Assembly: GCA_051453625.1 (NCBI GenBank)
Contig: JBOZIK010000001.1
Coordinates: forward strand, 79,612,241 to 79,634,957
Length of the DNA: 22,717 nt
Source: Welwitschia mirabilis
Lineage: Eukaryota; Gnetophyta; Gnetopsida; Welwitschiales
Direction: 5' to 3'
Shown here piece by piece: positions 10,555 to 21,460 of the stretch (position 1 is the stretch's first letter; each line of letters begins with the position of its first letter). Both the position numbers and the translations under genes were made by a program. The notes under the pieces are model-generated. The model saw nothing but the letters and a program-made list of their open reading frames with translations. It ran no database searches and had not been told where the DNA came from.

Positions 10555-10971
10555 GAGGGTAATGTATCTAAGACAACTAGTCTTTATAAGAAGAATAAAA
10601 TAGGTATGAAAGGTATGGTTTTTCTAAGACCCATTAAATAAATACTTAGATCATGCAAGCTGAAATAAGAAAAAGATTACTAAAAGATCTTAAAGTAAAA
10701 TTATGCATTAGTCAATCCTAAGTATAAAATGTATGAGAGGTATGAAAACTTAATATTAAAGTAATGCATCAAAAAATTGTAATACTTTATTATTATAAAA
10801 GTAAAAGCATACAATCCATGAAAGCACTCATGCTAAATTAAGAAGCATCATGCTAGCTTAGTAGCTAGCCCATCCTATAGGATGCTTAGAAATAACACAT
10901 GACTAAATCTCCAATACCTCTTATGCAATATGCCAATGATTAGGTGTTCCTTCAAGTGAAGTGAGGTATCA

Positions 10972-10979
10972 TATTTATA
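10972..10979 (-). promoter_or_regulatory. TATA box of the presumed M LTR
   Basis: TATAAATA on the minus strand followed by TGATACCTCACTTCA. Its position, about 840 bp before the PBS, fits an LTR promoter of a 1.3-kb LTR. It is supported only by motif and place. Confidence 0.35.
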
Positions 10980-11445
10980 AGTTAGAATTGTGTTTTCAAA
11001 TTAAGGTTTCTAAGGCCTAAGGATGTTTTTCTTTAGAATTCTCAATGTGTATAGGGTTATGTTTTAGTTATGGAGTTAAAATAAGAATTTATTCTTAGAA
11101 ACTATTCTTCATTTATCTTTTTATTTCAAAAATGACCTAAAGAAATTGATTGAATTGAGGAAGCTTAGGAACACAAGTATGAATGAATTCCATATAGTAA
11201 TTAGTGCCACTTCTCTTACAACAAGTGCTATTGCTAATAATACTCAAAACACCTCCATCTTCTACCATGATACTCAAGTTAATGCAAATATTCTACAATG
11301 ATAGTGCTAAAGTAGATTATTAGTAAAACTAGATTTTTGTATTCTTAAGCATAATAATTACATAAAATCATTATGATAGTTAATTAAGCATGATAATAAA
11401 GCCTACATTCCTTGACATAGATGTTAATTTCTATGTGTTATCATA

Positions 11446-13120
11446 CAACTTATTTCATAGGTAAGAAATATAATATTTAATACAAATTATAAAAATAATA
11501 AAATATAGTTAAAGAAAATGTTATATTTTACAATGAAATGTAGGAAACATTAGAAAAACACAAAATAATCTACTAATATGTTTATAATTTAAATCCTACA
11601 AAACATTAAAAGTAAAAATCCAAGGAAAAAATAAAACACAAACATTCAAAAATCGCTATTAAATAACTAGCATTCTAATTAAATTAGATATTAAAAAATA
11701 AAGAAAATGTGATAAAAAAACTAATAACATTAGAAAATTATGCAATTACTATAGAGATTACTAAATTATAAATTAAGTATAAAATAATAAATGATAAATT
11801 CCACATAAAATAAGCATTTCCTCATACTCAAATAAGCCTTCAACATAGCCTTTCAAATTCTAAACTTAAAATGAGAGCATTTTAATGGATAATGATAAAT
11901 AGTACTTTAATTATGATACAATCCAAGATCTAATATTAACCAAGAGATGAAACATGAATAATAGTTAATCCTTCAAGTAGATTATGCTTATATAGTTCTT
12001 TTAAATATTAAATATATCCATTATTTCATTTTTATTATTAACATGTAGATAATAATAGAACACCTTGGATGATAGGATATACATATGTAGTTTTAATATT
12101 TATAGTACTAGTTTAGTAAGAGGTTATAAAGTTAATCTATCTTCTTAGCATTTGACAGGTGCTTATGTGATGAAATTATTACAAAAATTATCATAAAATA
12201 ATATAAAATAATAATAGAAAAATTACAAAAACAATAAGCTCACATCATTAAATAAAAGTAATCAAAGGCTTACTAGAGAACTAGTTGAGATTTAACCATT
12301 TAGTTCAAAATGAATCATTACAATAGTTTGATGATGAAGTTACTTGAACTAGTTAGGTTGGTTTATTACTGCTAAGTTACTATGTACATATCTTATAATA
12401 GAGGGAAATGAAGAAAGTAGTGACATATAATAGAAATTAGATGAGATGTTGCATAATACTTATTTTTAAGTATTATTAATGATCCTAGTTTGTGTTTAGC
12501 TATACAAATAGGAATAAATAGAAATAATATTACTTTTTCAATTAATAGAACATGAAAAAAATGATACTTAAATATGCTTTTCACTTTGCTTTGTAGGTAA
12601 TACCTTAAAGAATAAGAAATGCTATTGCACCCCTTGTAGGATAGCTAGAGATCCCGTTTTTGACCTTCTTACTTAGTCTATTCCTAGAAATGTTTTCCAA
12701 AATGATTTCTACCTTTGGTGGTGATCACTTTTATATACCCTTATTTGTTTTTTTTGTTTTCATTATTTGATCCTTAGGAATAAGTATATAGTTGAGGTTA
12801 TTACTACTTTTTAATCACCTCAACCTTCTCTCTCATCTTCATACCAAATGACATTCTGTACCTAAAATGCAATAATAAAATATATACATACTAACTAACT
12901 AACATACTAACTAACTAATCTATTGATTAGTAAGTATATTAATAAAGGAAAAAACTATTATTATTTAAAATACATAATTAAGATAACAAAAATACTTCAT
13001 TAATAAGCAAGATTCACATTAAAATTTATCATCATTAGTTTTCTAAGCTTAAGGTTTTGTTAGTTCCTTAATAAAGAAATTAAGAGATAAATAGAGAAAC
13101 TCATCATTTTCCTTTTCTTA
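11446..13120. other. AT-rich stretch with no recognised feature
   Basis: No credible ORF, RNA gene or second copy of a window repeat was seen on either strand. Direct A- and T-rich runs are frequent. The only local structure is the CTAA repeat at 12890-12919. It may be more decayed retroelement. Confidence 0.4.
12890..12919 (+). repeat. CTAA-type microsatellite
   Basis: ACTAACTAACTAACATACTAACTAACTAA: a tetranucleotide repeat (CTAA)n interrupted once by CATA. Confidence 0.85.
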
Positions 13121-13129
13121 TTTGAAAAA

Positions 13130-13480
13130 AAAAGGATACTCCTCACTAGATTTTAATTCCTTCATTTTCCCGGCCAATTGGATAAACTATATGTTCAAGG
13201 TATTTAAAATTTTTCTTTGTTCCTCCTAAAGAGTAGGATCATTCAAGTATATGGTCTCTATTTCTATATACTCTAGAATTGTTTCCTCTCTACCCTTGCC
13301 TCTACCTCATGGAGGAGCTTTTGGATATTTTGATTCTCTTCTATTTCTTTTAGAAGTTGAAGGGATTTTTGCTTATGAACTTTGCGGTGCACATTCTAGC
13401 TCTAGATCTACCCTAATTTATAGCCCCATTATTGAAGTTTCTCTAAGGAAAACTATATACATTTTATAAGATTCTTTATT
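13130..13480. other. GC-richer, coding-like island, strand uncertain
   Basis: This stands out from its surroundings by containing CCCGGCC, GCGGTGC and GGAGGAGC. The plus strand is open for 72 codons (13251-13469) with Pro/Leu and Ser/Arg patches. One minus-strand frame runs about 170 codons from about 13475 to 12965 with about nine stops, fewer than such AT-rich DNA gives by chance; it includes Pro/Lys/Arg-rich and Glu/Lys-rich segments. Neither product resembles a family I know. A decayed minus-strand ORF of a mobile element is my preferred reading, at low confidence. Confidence 0.25.
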
Positions 13481-14130
13481 TTTTAGTTTAAAAAAAAATC
13501 CATGAAAGTGCCTCTTAGCATAGTCATGTTTTATAAAATCTAATTTCTAAAAGAACATAACTATTAAAAATCTTGAGAGAACACTATAAAAAATTTTACA
13601 TTAGAATTACACTCTTTTAATATTCTATCAAATTTTGTTATAGTATCTTTCAAAAAATTCTTAAATTATCTCATAAGATCTTCAACTCCTTTTTAAATGG
13701 TCTCAATGCTTAATGATTTAATATCTCTTTTACAATTATTAAAAATTTGGCTTAGCTTTGACCATACCTTAGAAGTTTTCTAAATAATACTTTCTAAACG
13801 TTCTTTAAATCTATGAATGAAATCATATAACTTTTAAGGGTAGTATTCAAGGCTACATGGTAGGTTAATTATTCATGCCTAAATCCAATTTGTTTACTCA
13901 ACTTTACTTTTATAACATGAAGCTCATGGAGAAATCTCATACTTTGTTTTCATAAATTTTAAATAATAAGTTGGGTAGAATTAGGGCTTATTATTCTAAT
14001 ATCTTTCTTTAACACTGTGTGAGATACTTTTAGAGTATTAATAGTACTTAACTTTATTCTACTCTTCTTCTTACCAATCAAAGATAAAGAAGTTGCAGGT
14101 TATCCTAGTTCGAACTTACTACTCTTCTAA

Positions 14131-14216
14131 TTTACTCCTTTATTTCTAAAGATATTTATTTTATTAAGGATCTTGGGGAGGCTAATCAAAAGAGCTTGTC
14201 TCTTTCATTTGATTCT
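14131..14216 (+). repeat. 86-bp direct copy flanking a gap (left)
   Basis: Identical to 14542-14627 apart from one base (G at 14176, T at 14587). It abuts the N run directly, which points to overlapping contig ends, perhaps from two alleles. Confidence 0.9.
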
Positions 14217-14541
14217 NNNNNNNNNNNNNNNNNNNNNNNNNNNNNNNNNNNNNNNNNNNNNNNNNNNNNNNNNNNNNNNNNNNNNNNNNNNNNNNNNNNN
14301 NNNNNNNNNNNNNNNNNNNNNNNNNNNNNNNNNNNNNNNNNNNNNNNNNNNNNNNNNNNNNNNNNNNNNNNNNNNNNNNNNNNNNNNNNNNNNNNNNNNN
14401 NNNNNNNNNNNNNNNNNNNNNNNNNNNNNNNNNNNNNNNNNNNNNNNNNNNNNNNNNNNNNNNNNNNNNNNNNNNNNNNNNNNNNNNNNNNNNNNNNNNN
14501 NNNNNNNNNNNNNNNNNNNNNNNNNNNNNNNNNNNNNNNNN
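14217..14541. other. Assembly gap (325 N)
   Basis: An N run set between the two 86-bp copies. Frames translated across it are artefacts. Confidence 0.95.
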
Positions 14542-14627
14542 TTTACTCCTTTATTTCTAAAGATATTTATTTTATTAAGGATCTTGTGGAGGCTAATCAA
14601 AAGAGCTTGTCTCTTTCATTTGATTCT
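14542..14627 (+). repeat. 86-bp direct copy flanking a gap (right)
   Basis: Partner of 14131-14216 with one mismatch; it starts at the first base after the N run. Confidence 0.9.
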
Positions 14628-16239
14628 TGAAAGTTTTATTTTCCTTCATTATGTGATCTATGACTCTCTTATTTGATCTAAAAAAGGACTGATAATAGCC
14701 TAAAGAATTCTAAGCCTCCAGCCATTTATTTTTATATTCTTAGGCCTTTATATGAATCTTCATGAGTTTTTCATTCATCCCTTATAGGTCTATGTAGATT
14801 TTATCTAAATATTCTTTGCTCAGGGGTAGAGGGACTTTATTGTACATAAATGTAATGAATTTTTGTTGATGCTATATGTATTTAGCATCATACTTCTTGA
14901 TTGGAGTCAAATTATAAGGATACTAACATGTTTGGTCTTTTCCTTGGAAGATTCTCTAATTCTTTCCTATCCTCAATAGTTATCTAGAACTTAGTAATGT
15001 ATTCATAAGATCTTTGTAATTTTTTGCTCACATCTTTGAAGGATTTAGAGAGATAAATATTTTATTTTCTATTGGTAATTTCCTCATCTAGCTTTTTATT
15101 TTTTTGTCTTTTCTTGAAATAATCTCTATCTCAAGAATTAATTTTCAATTTTTAAATCACCAACTTAATTTTATAATACTAAAACTTCCTTCTTTCTATT
15201 AAGACATGTTTGAATTTTATCTTTGACTAAGTTTAAAGCACTATAGAGGCTATCCATCTTATCTTCCTTGAGTTCTTTAGAGAATGGATTAAACTAAAGT
15301 GGATGGAAAGGCAAAATTTCTTTAAATGTGAATTACATTGGATTTTGAGGTAAGCTTAATAAAGGCAATAATAAAGGTGAACTTTAAAGGATAGAAGAGG
15401 ATTATCTAGGCCTCACTAAGTAGAACTATGGTCTAGAGTTTTTAAAATACTTAATTTCTTAACTTTAAATAAATTCTAAATAGTTATATTGACATAAGAA
15501 TTATTTGATCAGAATGGTACTTTATTTTTACTTAATATTTAGGCTATTAAAGAGGGAAATCCTAGCCCTACTATTTTCAAAGTTTTGATTTCAACCTTAT
15601 TTAGTTTTGTAATGTATCTTATTAATCCTAAAAAGATTCTTTCTAAAATATTTATATTTTTATGATTCATCTTATCCTTCACTTTTGCTATCATATATAG
15701 GTTCGGTAATGTGATACTTTTTTATTTACGAGGTATCAAATTACTGGTTATAATTCTTGAAATAATGAAAATTATTGATTCTATGTTTTTATTCACTGGT
15801 ATCTTTCTCTGTACTACTATCCTTTTCAAAAGCCTCATACTTAGATTCTTATCTTTCTTTCTGTTAGTACATTAATGGATTTTTGGTGAGGTGATAAATA
15901 TAACATTTCTCTTATATATTCTTGGGAAATTACTATTTCCTTATTTTTCATAATTATTTCCAATATGTATTTAACATCATTTATTATTAAATTCTTATAA
16001 AATTTATTGTAATGCCAATTTGTAGGAATCTAATGGTGTATTTGAAGTACTTTTGCAAGATATTTATACAAGTTTAGATGAAATTCTACTAATTATGGAG
16101 AGACGATAAGATGATCACGGAAACATGTAGTTCTCAAAATAATTAGAGGCATTTTAGGCATGTTTAGATACTTAGCATATTAAAGGAAGACCAATGGAGA
16201 AGAAGGCTAATTTAATCTACTTGAAGAGCTTGGGAGAGA

Positions 16240-16281
16240 TGTCATCCCCACTATCATTCCCACGACAGTTAGGACAATAAC
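16240..16281 (+). repeat. Nested hairpin unit 1 in LTR B
   Basis: Left outer arm TGTCATCCCC, inner TATCAT-TCCC-ACGACA, right outer arm GGACAATAAC. The CG in ACGACA is retained, which suggests the ancestral inner stem was TGTCGT/ACGACA. Confidence 0.6.
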
Positions 16282-16354
16282 ATTACTACTTACCAAAATA
16301 GCCGCACATGCAGCATAGCACATGTAGCATATGATGAACCAGAATAATACATGG

Positions 16355-16394
16355 TGTCATTCCTTATGTTGTTTCCAAGATATGTAGGATGATG
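16355..16394 (+). repeat. Nested hairpin unit 2 in LTR B
   Basis: Outer arms TGTCATTCC and GGATGATGA; inner part TGTTGT-TTCC-AAGATA, a decayed version of the inner stem. Confidence 0.55.
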
Positions 16395-16440
16395 ATCCTC
16401 ACATGGGCAAAAAGCTTCAGGGCTGACAATCGGGTATGGT

Positions 16441-16480
16441 GATGTCCCCTATGTCATCCCAATGATAGGTGGAACGATAG
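16441..16480 (+). repeat. Nested hairpin unit 3 in LTR B
   Basis: Inner stem TGTCAT (16452-16457), loop CCCA, ATGATA (16462-16467); outer arms ATGTCCCC and GGAACGAT. Confidence 0.55.
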
Positions 16481-16600
16481 CTATGTTTGCATGTTTTGAA
16501 ATAAATATCTTTGTAAATAAGATTAAGAAATTCATGTGGGATACTAGGGTTTGCTTCACTAATGTCTAGGATTACAGTGCTAAAACTTTCAATGTAGAAA

Positions 16601-16608
16601 TATAAATA
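16601..16608 (+). promoter_or_regulatory. TATA box of LTR B
   Basis: TATAAATA followed by CCC, about 590 bp into the LTR, aligned with 3809-3816 of LTR A. This is the expected element promoter; the leader and ORF lie downstream in the same direction. Confidence 0.6.
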
Positions 16609-17342
16609 CCCTTTTCTCCTTCACTTTCAAACCATCTTTTGTACTTGATATTCTTGTGATGGAAGCTTAAGGGATAATAGGTCCATCCAGTGGCTACAGA
16701 AAGGGGATTCCTTGGTGTTAGGTTAAGTCTCTTCCATTGAGGTGCTGTTATTCTATTATAAGTGGATGTAAAGTACTTTGAATCAATACAAAAACTCTTT
16801 TCATTTTAATTCTATAAATGTCCCTTATGGTTTAAGTTGGTTATAGTTAAATAATAGTTTTATGATTTATTTAGATCATAAGGGTAACCTTTGTTAAGGT
16901 TTTTATTTAAATTCCATATTACATATTGCATCTACTTGGTATAGCTCATAGTTTATGTTAGTTAAGAATTATTTGAATGATCTTCTTAATTGACTTAAAT
17001 TATAGGAAAGATAGTCTTTGTAATAAAAGGCTAGAAGCTAGTCCTTATGATAAAAGGATTAGGAACCAAGAGAATCCAATTCATTTCCATTTTCATTCAC
17101 TTGCATTTCATCTCCATTCATTTTCATTTCATCTACTTTATTATTTAATTTTAATTAGTAAAAGATAAAGAACTTAAAATACCTTTGAAAATGAATTCTC
17201 TAACTCTGAGCCTAGTGCTTTCATTTGGATTATGACATTTCGGTGAATTCCAGTCTATACTAGAATGTGTTTTCTACAAGTTATATGATTTAAAGGTTTT
17301 CTAAAGGACTTCAATATTGCATAAATTCACATCACAACATTT

Positions 17343-17360
17343 TGGCACCATTACCAAGAA
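17343..17360 (+). other. Primer-binding site (tRNA-Asp type), decayed
   Basis: TGGCACCATTACCAAGAA lies three bases after the LTR. Against the plant tRNA-Asp PBS TGGCGCCGTTGCCGGGGA, 12 of 18 positions match and all six differences are G-to-A. This is the imprint expected from cytosine deamination on the other strand. It both confirms the LTR edge and gives the lineage (Athila/Tat-type elements use this tRNA). Confidence 0.85.
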
Positions 17361-17516
17361 AGGCCACAAGGAGCTAAGAGAATTGTCACTAACCAGATAA
17401 GTAACTTGAATCTTTTTGTTCAGGTTATTTATTTGAATTAATGCTATATTTATAGTGTAGTTTAATGTAGATTTGTTTTTATAAAAAATTTATTTTTGTA
17501 ATTTTTTTAGGGACCC

Positions 17517-17555
17517 TGTCATTCTATCTGTCATCTCAATGACATAGGACATGAT
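17517..17555 (+). repeat. Nested hairpin unit, leader copy 1
   Basis: Perfect inner 6-bp stem TGTCAT (17529-17534), loop CTCA, ATGACA (17539-17544). The outer arms TGTCATTC and GGACATGAT are partly matched. Confidence 0.65.
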
Positions 17556-17640
17556 ACTTCTAAAATTTCAAATTTATTTTCTATTTATTCTACCTGTTAT
17601 CACAATTTTTCTTTTGCTCTTAGTTTAGTAATAAAGGTAT

Positions 17641-17680
17641 TGTCATCCTATTTATTATCCACATGAAAGGCTGGATAAGA
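17641..17680 (+). repeat. Nested hairpin unit, leader copy 2 (degraded)
   Basis: Left arm TGTCATCC is intact and right arm GGATAAGA is nearly so; the inner stem is reduced to TATTAT-CCAC-ATGAAA. Confidence 0.45.
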
Positions 17681-17738
17681 GTCTAGGTTTTAGTAATCTT
17701 TCTTTTCTAAAGTTTTTAGAGTTTGGTTTTCCTGTAAT

Positions 17739-17780
17739 CGTCATCCCCCCTATCGTCCATATGACAAGGTGGATGATGAT
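17739..17780 (+). repeat. Nested hairpin unit, leader copy 3
   Basis: Outer arms CGTCATCC and GGATGATG pair over TCATCC/GGATGA. Inner part TATCGT-CCAT-ATGACA. It keeps two CG dinucleotides, rare in this window. Confidence 0.6.
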
Positions 17781-18165
17781 TCTTGCATTTGATTCCTATT
17801 TTTATTTACTATTTTTGCATCCAAGGATATACAACATTCTGGTAGAAAGATGAAATATTAGCTAGTAAGTAACTAGATTAACAAAAACATCAGAAATAAA
17901 TTATTCAATTTCGAAAAAAAAAAAAATTCAAGTATGCACAATGCAGGTACGTAAGTTTTGGGATATCTTTTTTTCTATTTGAGAATTAGATTTTCTTTTT
18001 CTTTTCAGTCAATTTGTAATAATGATTTTACATCTTTTGAGTGTTAAGAAATAGCAATTTAAAATGATGAAAAATTCAAGAGAGAAAAACTTGATCTTTA
18101 TTGTACTTATCTTCCTTACCATCTTGAATTAAAATTCTCTTATTCCATTCTTCTCACTTGCTTTA

Positions 18166-19918
18166 ATGAATAGTAATAGAAGGATAGTTATAGAACTTCT
18201 TTCTGAAAGGAGAAGAAACTTGCAAAATGATGAGGACATTAGTAAAAAAGCACTTTGAGAGATTTTTACTGAAAGATGGAGATCATTACAAAATAATGTT
18301 GAGAATAGGAATTAGGCCCCTTATTCTTTTCAATCTACTTATTCTTTTCCCTCTTTTTTTCAAACCTCATATAAACATGATGATGAAGATTCTCCATATG
18401 CTAGGGATTCCACCTCATTTAGACAAATTTCTTTTAATCATTTTTATCAATCCCAACCATCTCCCATGACCTACTATGAGGAAGAAAATAATCTAATACA
18501 AGAAGTAATTAATGAAATGAATAAAAGCCAAGAACATACTAATAAATTTAAAAAAATTAGTTGAAATCTTGCAATAAAACCTACTACATATTCAAGGATC
18601 TTTTACAACACAACATCCTCACAACTATCTTACTTCATTCTACCTTGAGGAGAATGAAGAAAACTTAGAAACCACTAATAATGATGATTCTTGCTTTCAA
18701 CTTGAAGATGAAATTATGAATCAAACTTTAACATCATACTCATTAGGAGATAAGCAAAAAGGAGATGATAATAACACAACTCAACATTTCAACAATTAGG
18801 GTGAATATGACCATTTATTAGATGATGATATTGAGATATTAGATTATATCCCTATTATTCATTTACTATTAGACAATTGAGATTAGATGTCCAATTATGA
18901 GAAAAATAAAAACTTTTTAATTGATTATGAAGATGATACTCTTATTTCTCTTTATAATATTTTTAATGAATTCAATCATTTAAAGAATGAAAGTAATATT
19001 CAACAAAAGAAAGAAGATATAATCATAAGCAATGATGAGAAAAGTTTAGAAACAATCCAATCACATAATGACATGGCTACTAATGAAGAAATTGAAATCA
19101 ATAAAGGACCTATAGAGATTTATTCCAACTTTATAGAGAATAAACTTGTACATTATACCCATATTTCTATATTCTTCCCATCTACGCCTTCATCTACAAT
19201 TTTAAATCACATCCTTCTCTTTAATCCTCCTTCCACTTCTACTTCCACCTTCACATTACCTCATAATCTTGATAATGATAATTTTTCTCCATCTTTTCGA
19301 AATACACCTTCATATAATTCTCAAGACCATGTTCCTTTCCTTCATTCTTATAATACCCAATACTTTAAAGAGTCTATTTCTCCTATCTCTCAATATCTTC
19401 CTTTTAAACATTCATGTGATCCTCAAAGTAACATTCATTCTTTTTCTAATAAGTCCACTATACATTGTGCTTTTAATGATTAATTTTTTTAAAATTTTGA
19501 GTTGGAATGTTTTGGAATTTTACATTAGGAAAAGCCTTATTTTCTTTATGATAATCCATGATTTCAGTTAAATATTAAGGAGCTTCTTAACCTTATTAAA
19601 CATTCTCAAAAGCCTTTAAAGATTTCTTAGATGTATTCTCTGAGTACTACCTTAAATGAATTATATAATGATACTCATGCTTTACATTATTTTTATAAAA
19701 GATTATTTGGCAATGAAATTTATATCTTATTTATCTTTTCTAGAAATTTTGAAAATTATGCTATTAAAGTTTTATCATTTTGCTTTCTTTATCTACAATT
19801 GATTTTACTCTAAAATGATTGCATACCCTTTATGTTTTATTAATTGGTTTCTATTTGGTTTGGCCTTTATTTATCTGAAAAATACAATACCTTAGTGCAT
19901 TTTTTAACAACTAGTTAA
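18166..19918 (+). pseudogene. Family ORF of element B: unknown protein, about 583 codons, decayed
   Basis: The frame starts at ATG 18166, the first likely start after the leader, with a basic N-terminus (MNSNRR, then LLSERRR). It runs to 18556 with two stops. A one-base shift occurs in the A7 run at 18550-18556, and the ORF then continues in another frame to the stop at 19916-19918. That second part has about eleven stops in about 450 codons, many at TAA/TAG that could have been CAA/CAG. This is well below chance for such AT-rich DNA. Regions: basic N-terminus; Tyr/Gln/Ser-rich segment with paired acidic residues (about residues 50-110); acidic Asn/Asp/Glu-rich middle (about 160-310; LDDDIEILDYIP is shared with C); Ser/Thr/Pro-rich part (about 320-440); aromatic C-terminus conserved with A. 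It occupies the place of gag, but I see no gag, zinc-knuckle or pol motif. Function unknown. Confidence 0.65.
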
Positions 19919-20427
19919 ACTTCTCAATGATTAGGTTCTTATCTTTCAGAAAAATTATATTTTAAATGACTATGTTGAAACTTTTAACTTGAACACTTGG
20001 GAAATTCAAAAGTGAATGGATAAAAGGTTAGGAATCATTGAAATATCTATTTGATTAACCTTGAACATGATAAAAGCACTTGTGTTGGAATTTTTTTCTT
20101 GCCATTATTTAAATTCTTCTTTAGTTGATTCTTTTGGTAAATGTTAAGCTATCACTTAAACATCTTTAACTTAACTAATGTTTTACTTTATGAAGTTACC
20201 ATGATTAGTAAATATTTTACTTGGGAATTTAGAATGATAATATTGAGTTCACCTAGTCTTCAAACATTCATATGTCTATGAACTTCATTTTGAAGGAATA
20301 TGTTTTGATTCTTTTATTTTCTTTTAATGGTATGAGTAATCAGTTATTTTAACATGTTATTCCTTGTTATTTATTTCCTTACTTTACTTTTATGCTTATG
20401 AGTATTTGGTTATGTGGAATTTATGTA

Positions 20428-20476
20428 TTAAAAGAAAAATAAAAAGAAAAAAAAGAAAAAAGAAAGGAAAAAAAAG
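20428..20476 (+). repeat. A/G-rich low-complexity tract in copy B
   Basis: A-rich with regular G, aligned with 1142-1200 in copy A. Confidence 0.7.
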
Positions 20477-20534
20477 TCAGGTCATGCCCTTTCATGTTAT
20501 ATCTTACAATATGGCCCTCATGATATTCTACTGC

Positions 20535-20671
20535 AAGTGCATTAGGGCACATATTCCTTAGAGGGGCCTTTGGTAGTGCGATATGATAGCTATGGAAACT
20601 CCAATAAGGAGTCAATTGGCTATGCTATATGAGTCCTTACTTCTCTGATAGTGGTTGCACTTCTCTCATCA
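20535..20671 (+). other. Conserved block in the 3' UTR of copy B
   Basis: Partner of 1264-1402. Here many G's of A appear as A (for example TATGGAAACTCC against TGTGGGAACTCT), so B is the more decayed copy over this block. Confidence 0.5.
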
Positions 20672-21460
20672 TGGTAATAACAAAATTGTAGTTAGAGGCT
20701 ACAAGATCATTGGTGTCCTGGTGTTATTAGAGGCATTTCTTATTTTCTAGACTCATTTTTATTTATTTATAGTCTATCCACATACTCACTTTACTTTTCT
20801 AGATTCTAGGGTTATTTTTAGATGATATCTTATAAGTTCACATTTTAACAACTTTTTATCTTATCATTCATTATTTTATAATATTAGAAATACTTGACAT
20901 TGTCATAATCAATGCCCATTTTTAGTGGAACTTTATGATTTTATTTTACATTATGTCATGCATCATTATCATGTGATTTTATAATTTATTTCAAGAGATT
21001 TTACTAGGGATGAATTTTGGATATGTAAGCAAATTTTCTTCATGTTCTTAGTTGTCCATTTTCATTAAATTTCCTCTTATTATTTTGTTTGAAATTTTTC
21101 AAACTTATTACAGTATCTTTTTTGACTATAAATTGATGCATTTCTTTCACCTTGATTGATGTGATCTTTTTGTGCTAATGTTTTTGTTGTGTTGTTTTGT
21201 GGTTTTTCCTTCATCCACTTACAGATTTTCTCATACTCATGAATTTTAGAACACATTAGAAAAATACTTATGAGCATCCCTTTCTATATGTAATACATGA
21301 TTATGATCTTATTAGTTTCTTTCTCCATGATTCCATTTTTAAAGACACGTTTTTCACATTTTTCTTCCTTATGTTTTTTCTGTTGCATCTCCAATACTTG
21401 CTTACTATTCCATTTTTTCAAAATGTTTTCTAAAAAGCCCAAACAAGTTATTTTACAAAC

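Larger units (their letters stand above)
10136..11445 (-). repeat. Probable 5' LTR of element M (upper edge uncertain)
   Basis: Non-coding DNA directly upstream (on the minus strand) of the M PBS. It carries a minus-strand TATAAATA (10972-10979) and a 58-bp-period duplication (10453-10554), both common in LTRs of this group. I suggest the upper edge near 11443-11447, where the minus strand reads TGTATGATAACACATAG, but no second copy exists in the window to confirm it. Confidence 0.35.
13481..16007. other. Unassigned AT-rich stretch before LTR B
   Basis: No gene was recognised. A minus-strand frame near 15295-15170 is open for about 40 codons and rich in Lys, Glu and Leu, but stops beyond it are as frequent as expected by chance. 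The stretch contains the gap at 14217-14541 with its duplicated flanks. The last five bases, TTTAT (16003-16007), would be the target-site copy of element B if that LTR is a 5' LTR. Confidence 0.4.
16008..17339 (+). repeat. 5' LTR of element B
   Basis: A 1332-bp LTR, the partner of 3199-4540, starting TGTAATGCC and ending CAACA. The PBS follows after TTT, which makes it a 5' LTR and fixes the element's direction. It carries three hairpin units where A shows two clear ones, a conserved TATA box and a TACTAGGGTTT element. It belongs to a different insertion from LTR A, so the difference between them does not date either insertion. Confidence 0.8.
17361..18165 (+). other. 5' leader of element B with three hairpin units
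   Basis: About 0.8 kb of untranslated leader without a credible ORF. Three hairpin units cluster in its first half (17517-17780), where retroelement packaging and dimerisation signals usually lie. A poly-A run (about 17914-17926) follows. The link to packaging is inference. Confidence 0.5.

Noticed and set aside
14900-15295. Long coiled-coil-like minus-strand ORF once stops are ignored
   Set aside because: About one codon in nine is a stop, no better than chance for this composition; Lys/Glu/Gln richness follows from AT content.
19269-19571. Plus-strand frame of 100 codons overlapping the family ORF, with a parallel 73-codon frame at 23-244
   Set aside because: It is a shifted frame over a TC-rich part. 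The other frame follows protein-level similarity in all three copies and continues beyond both ends.
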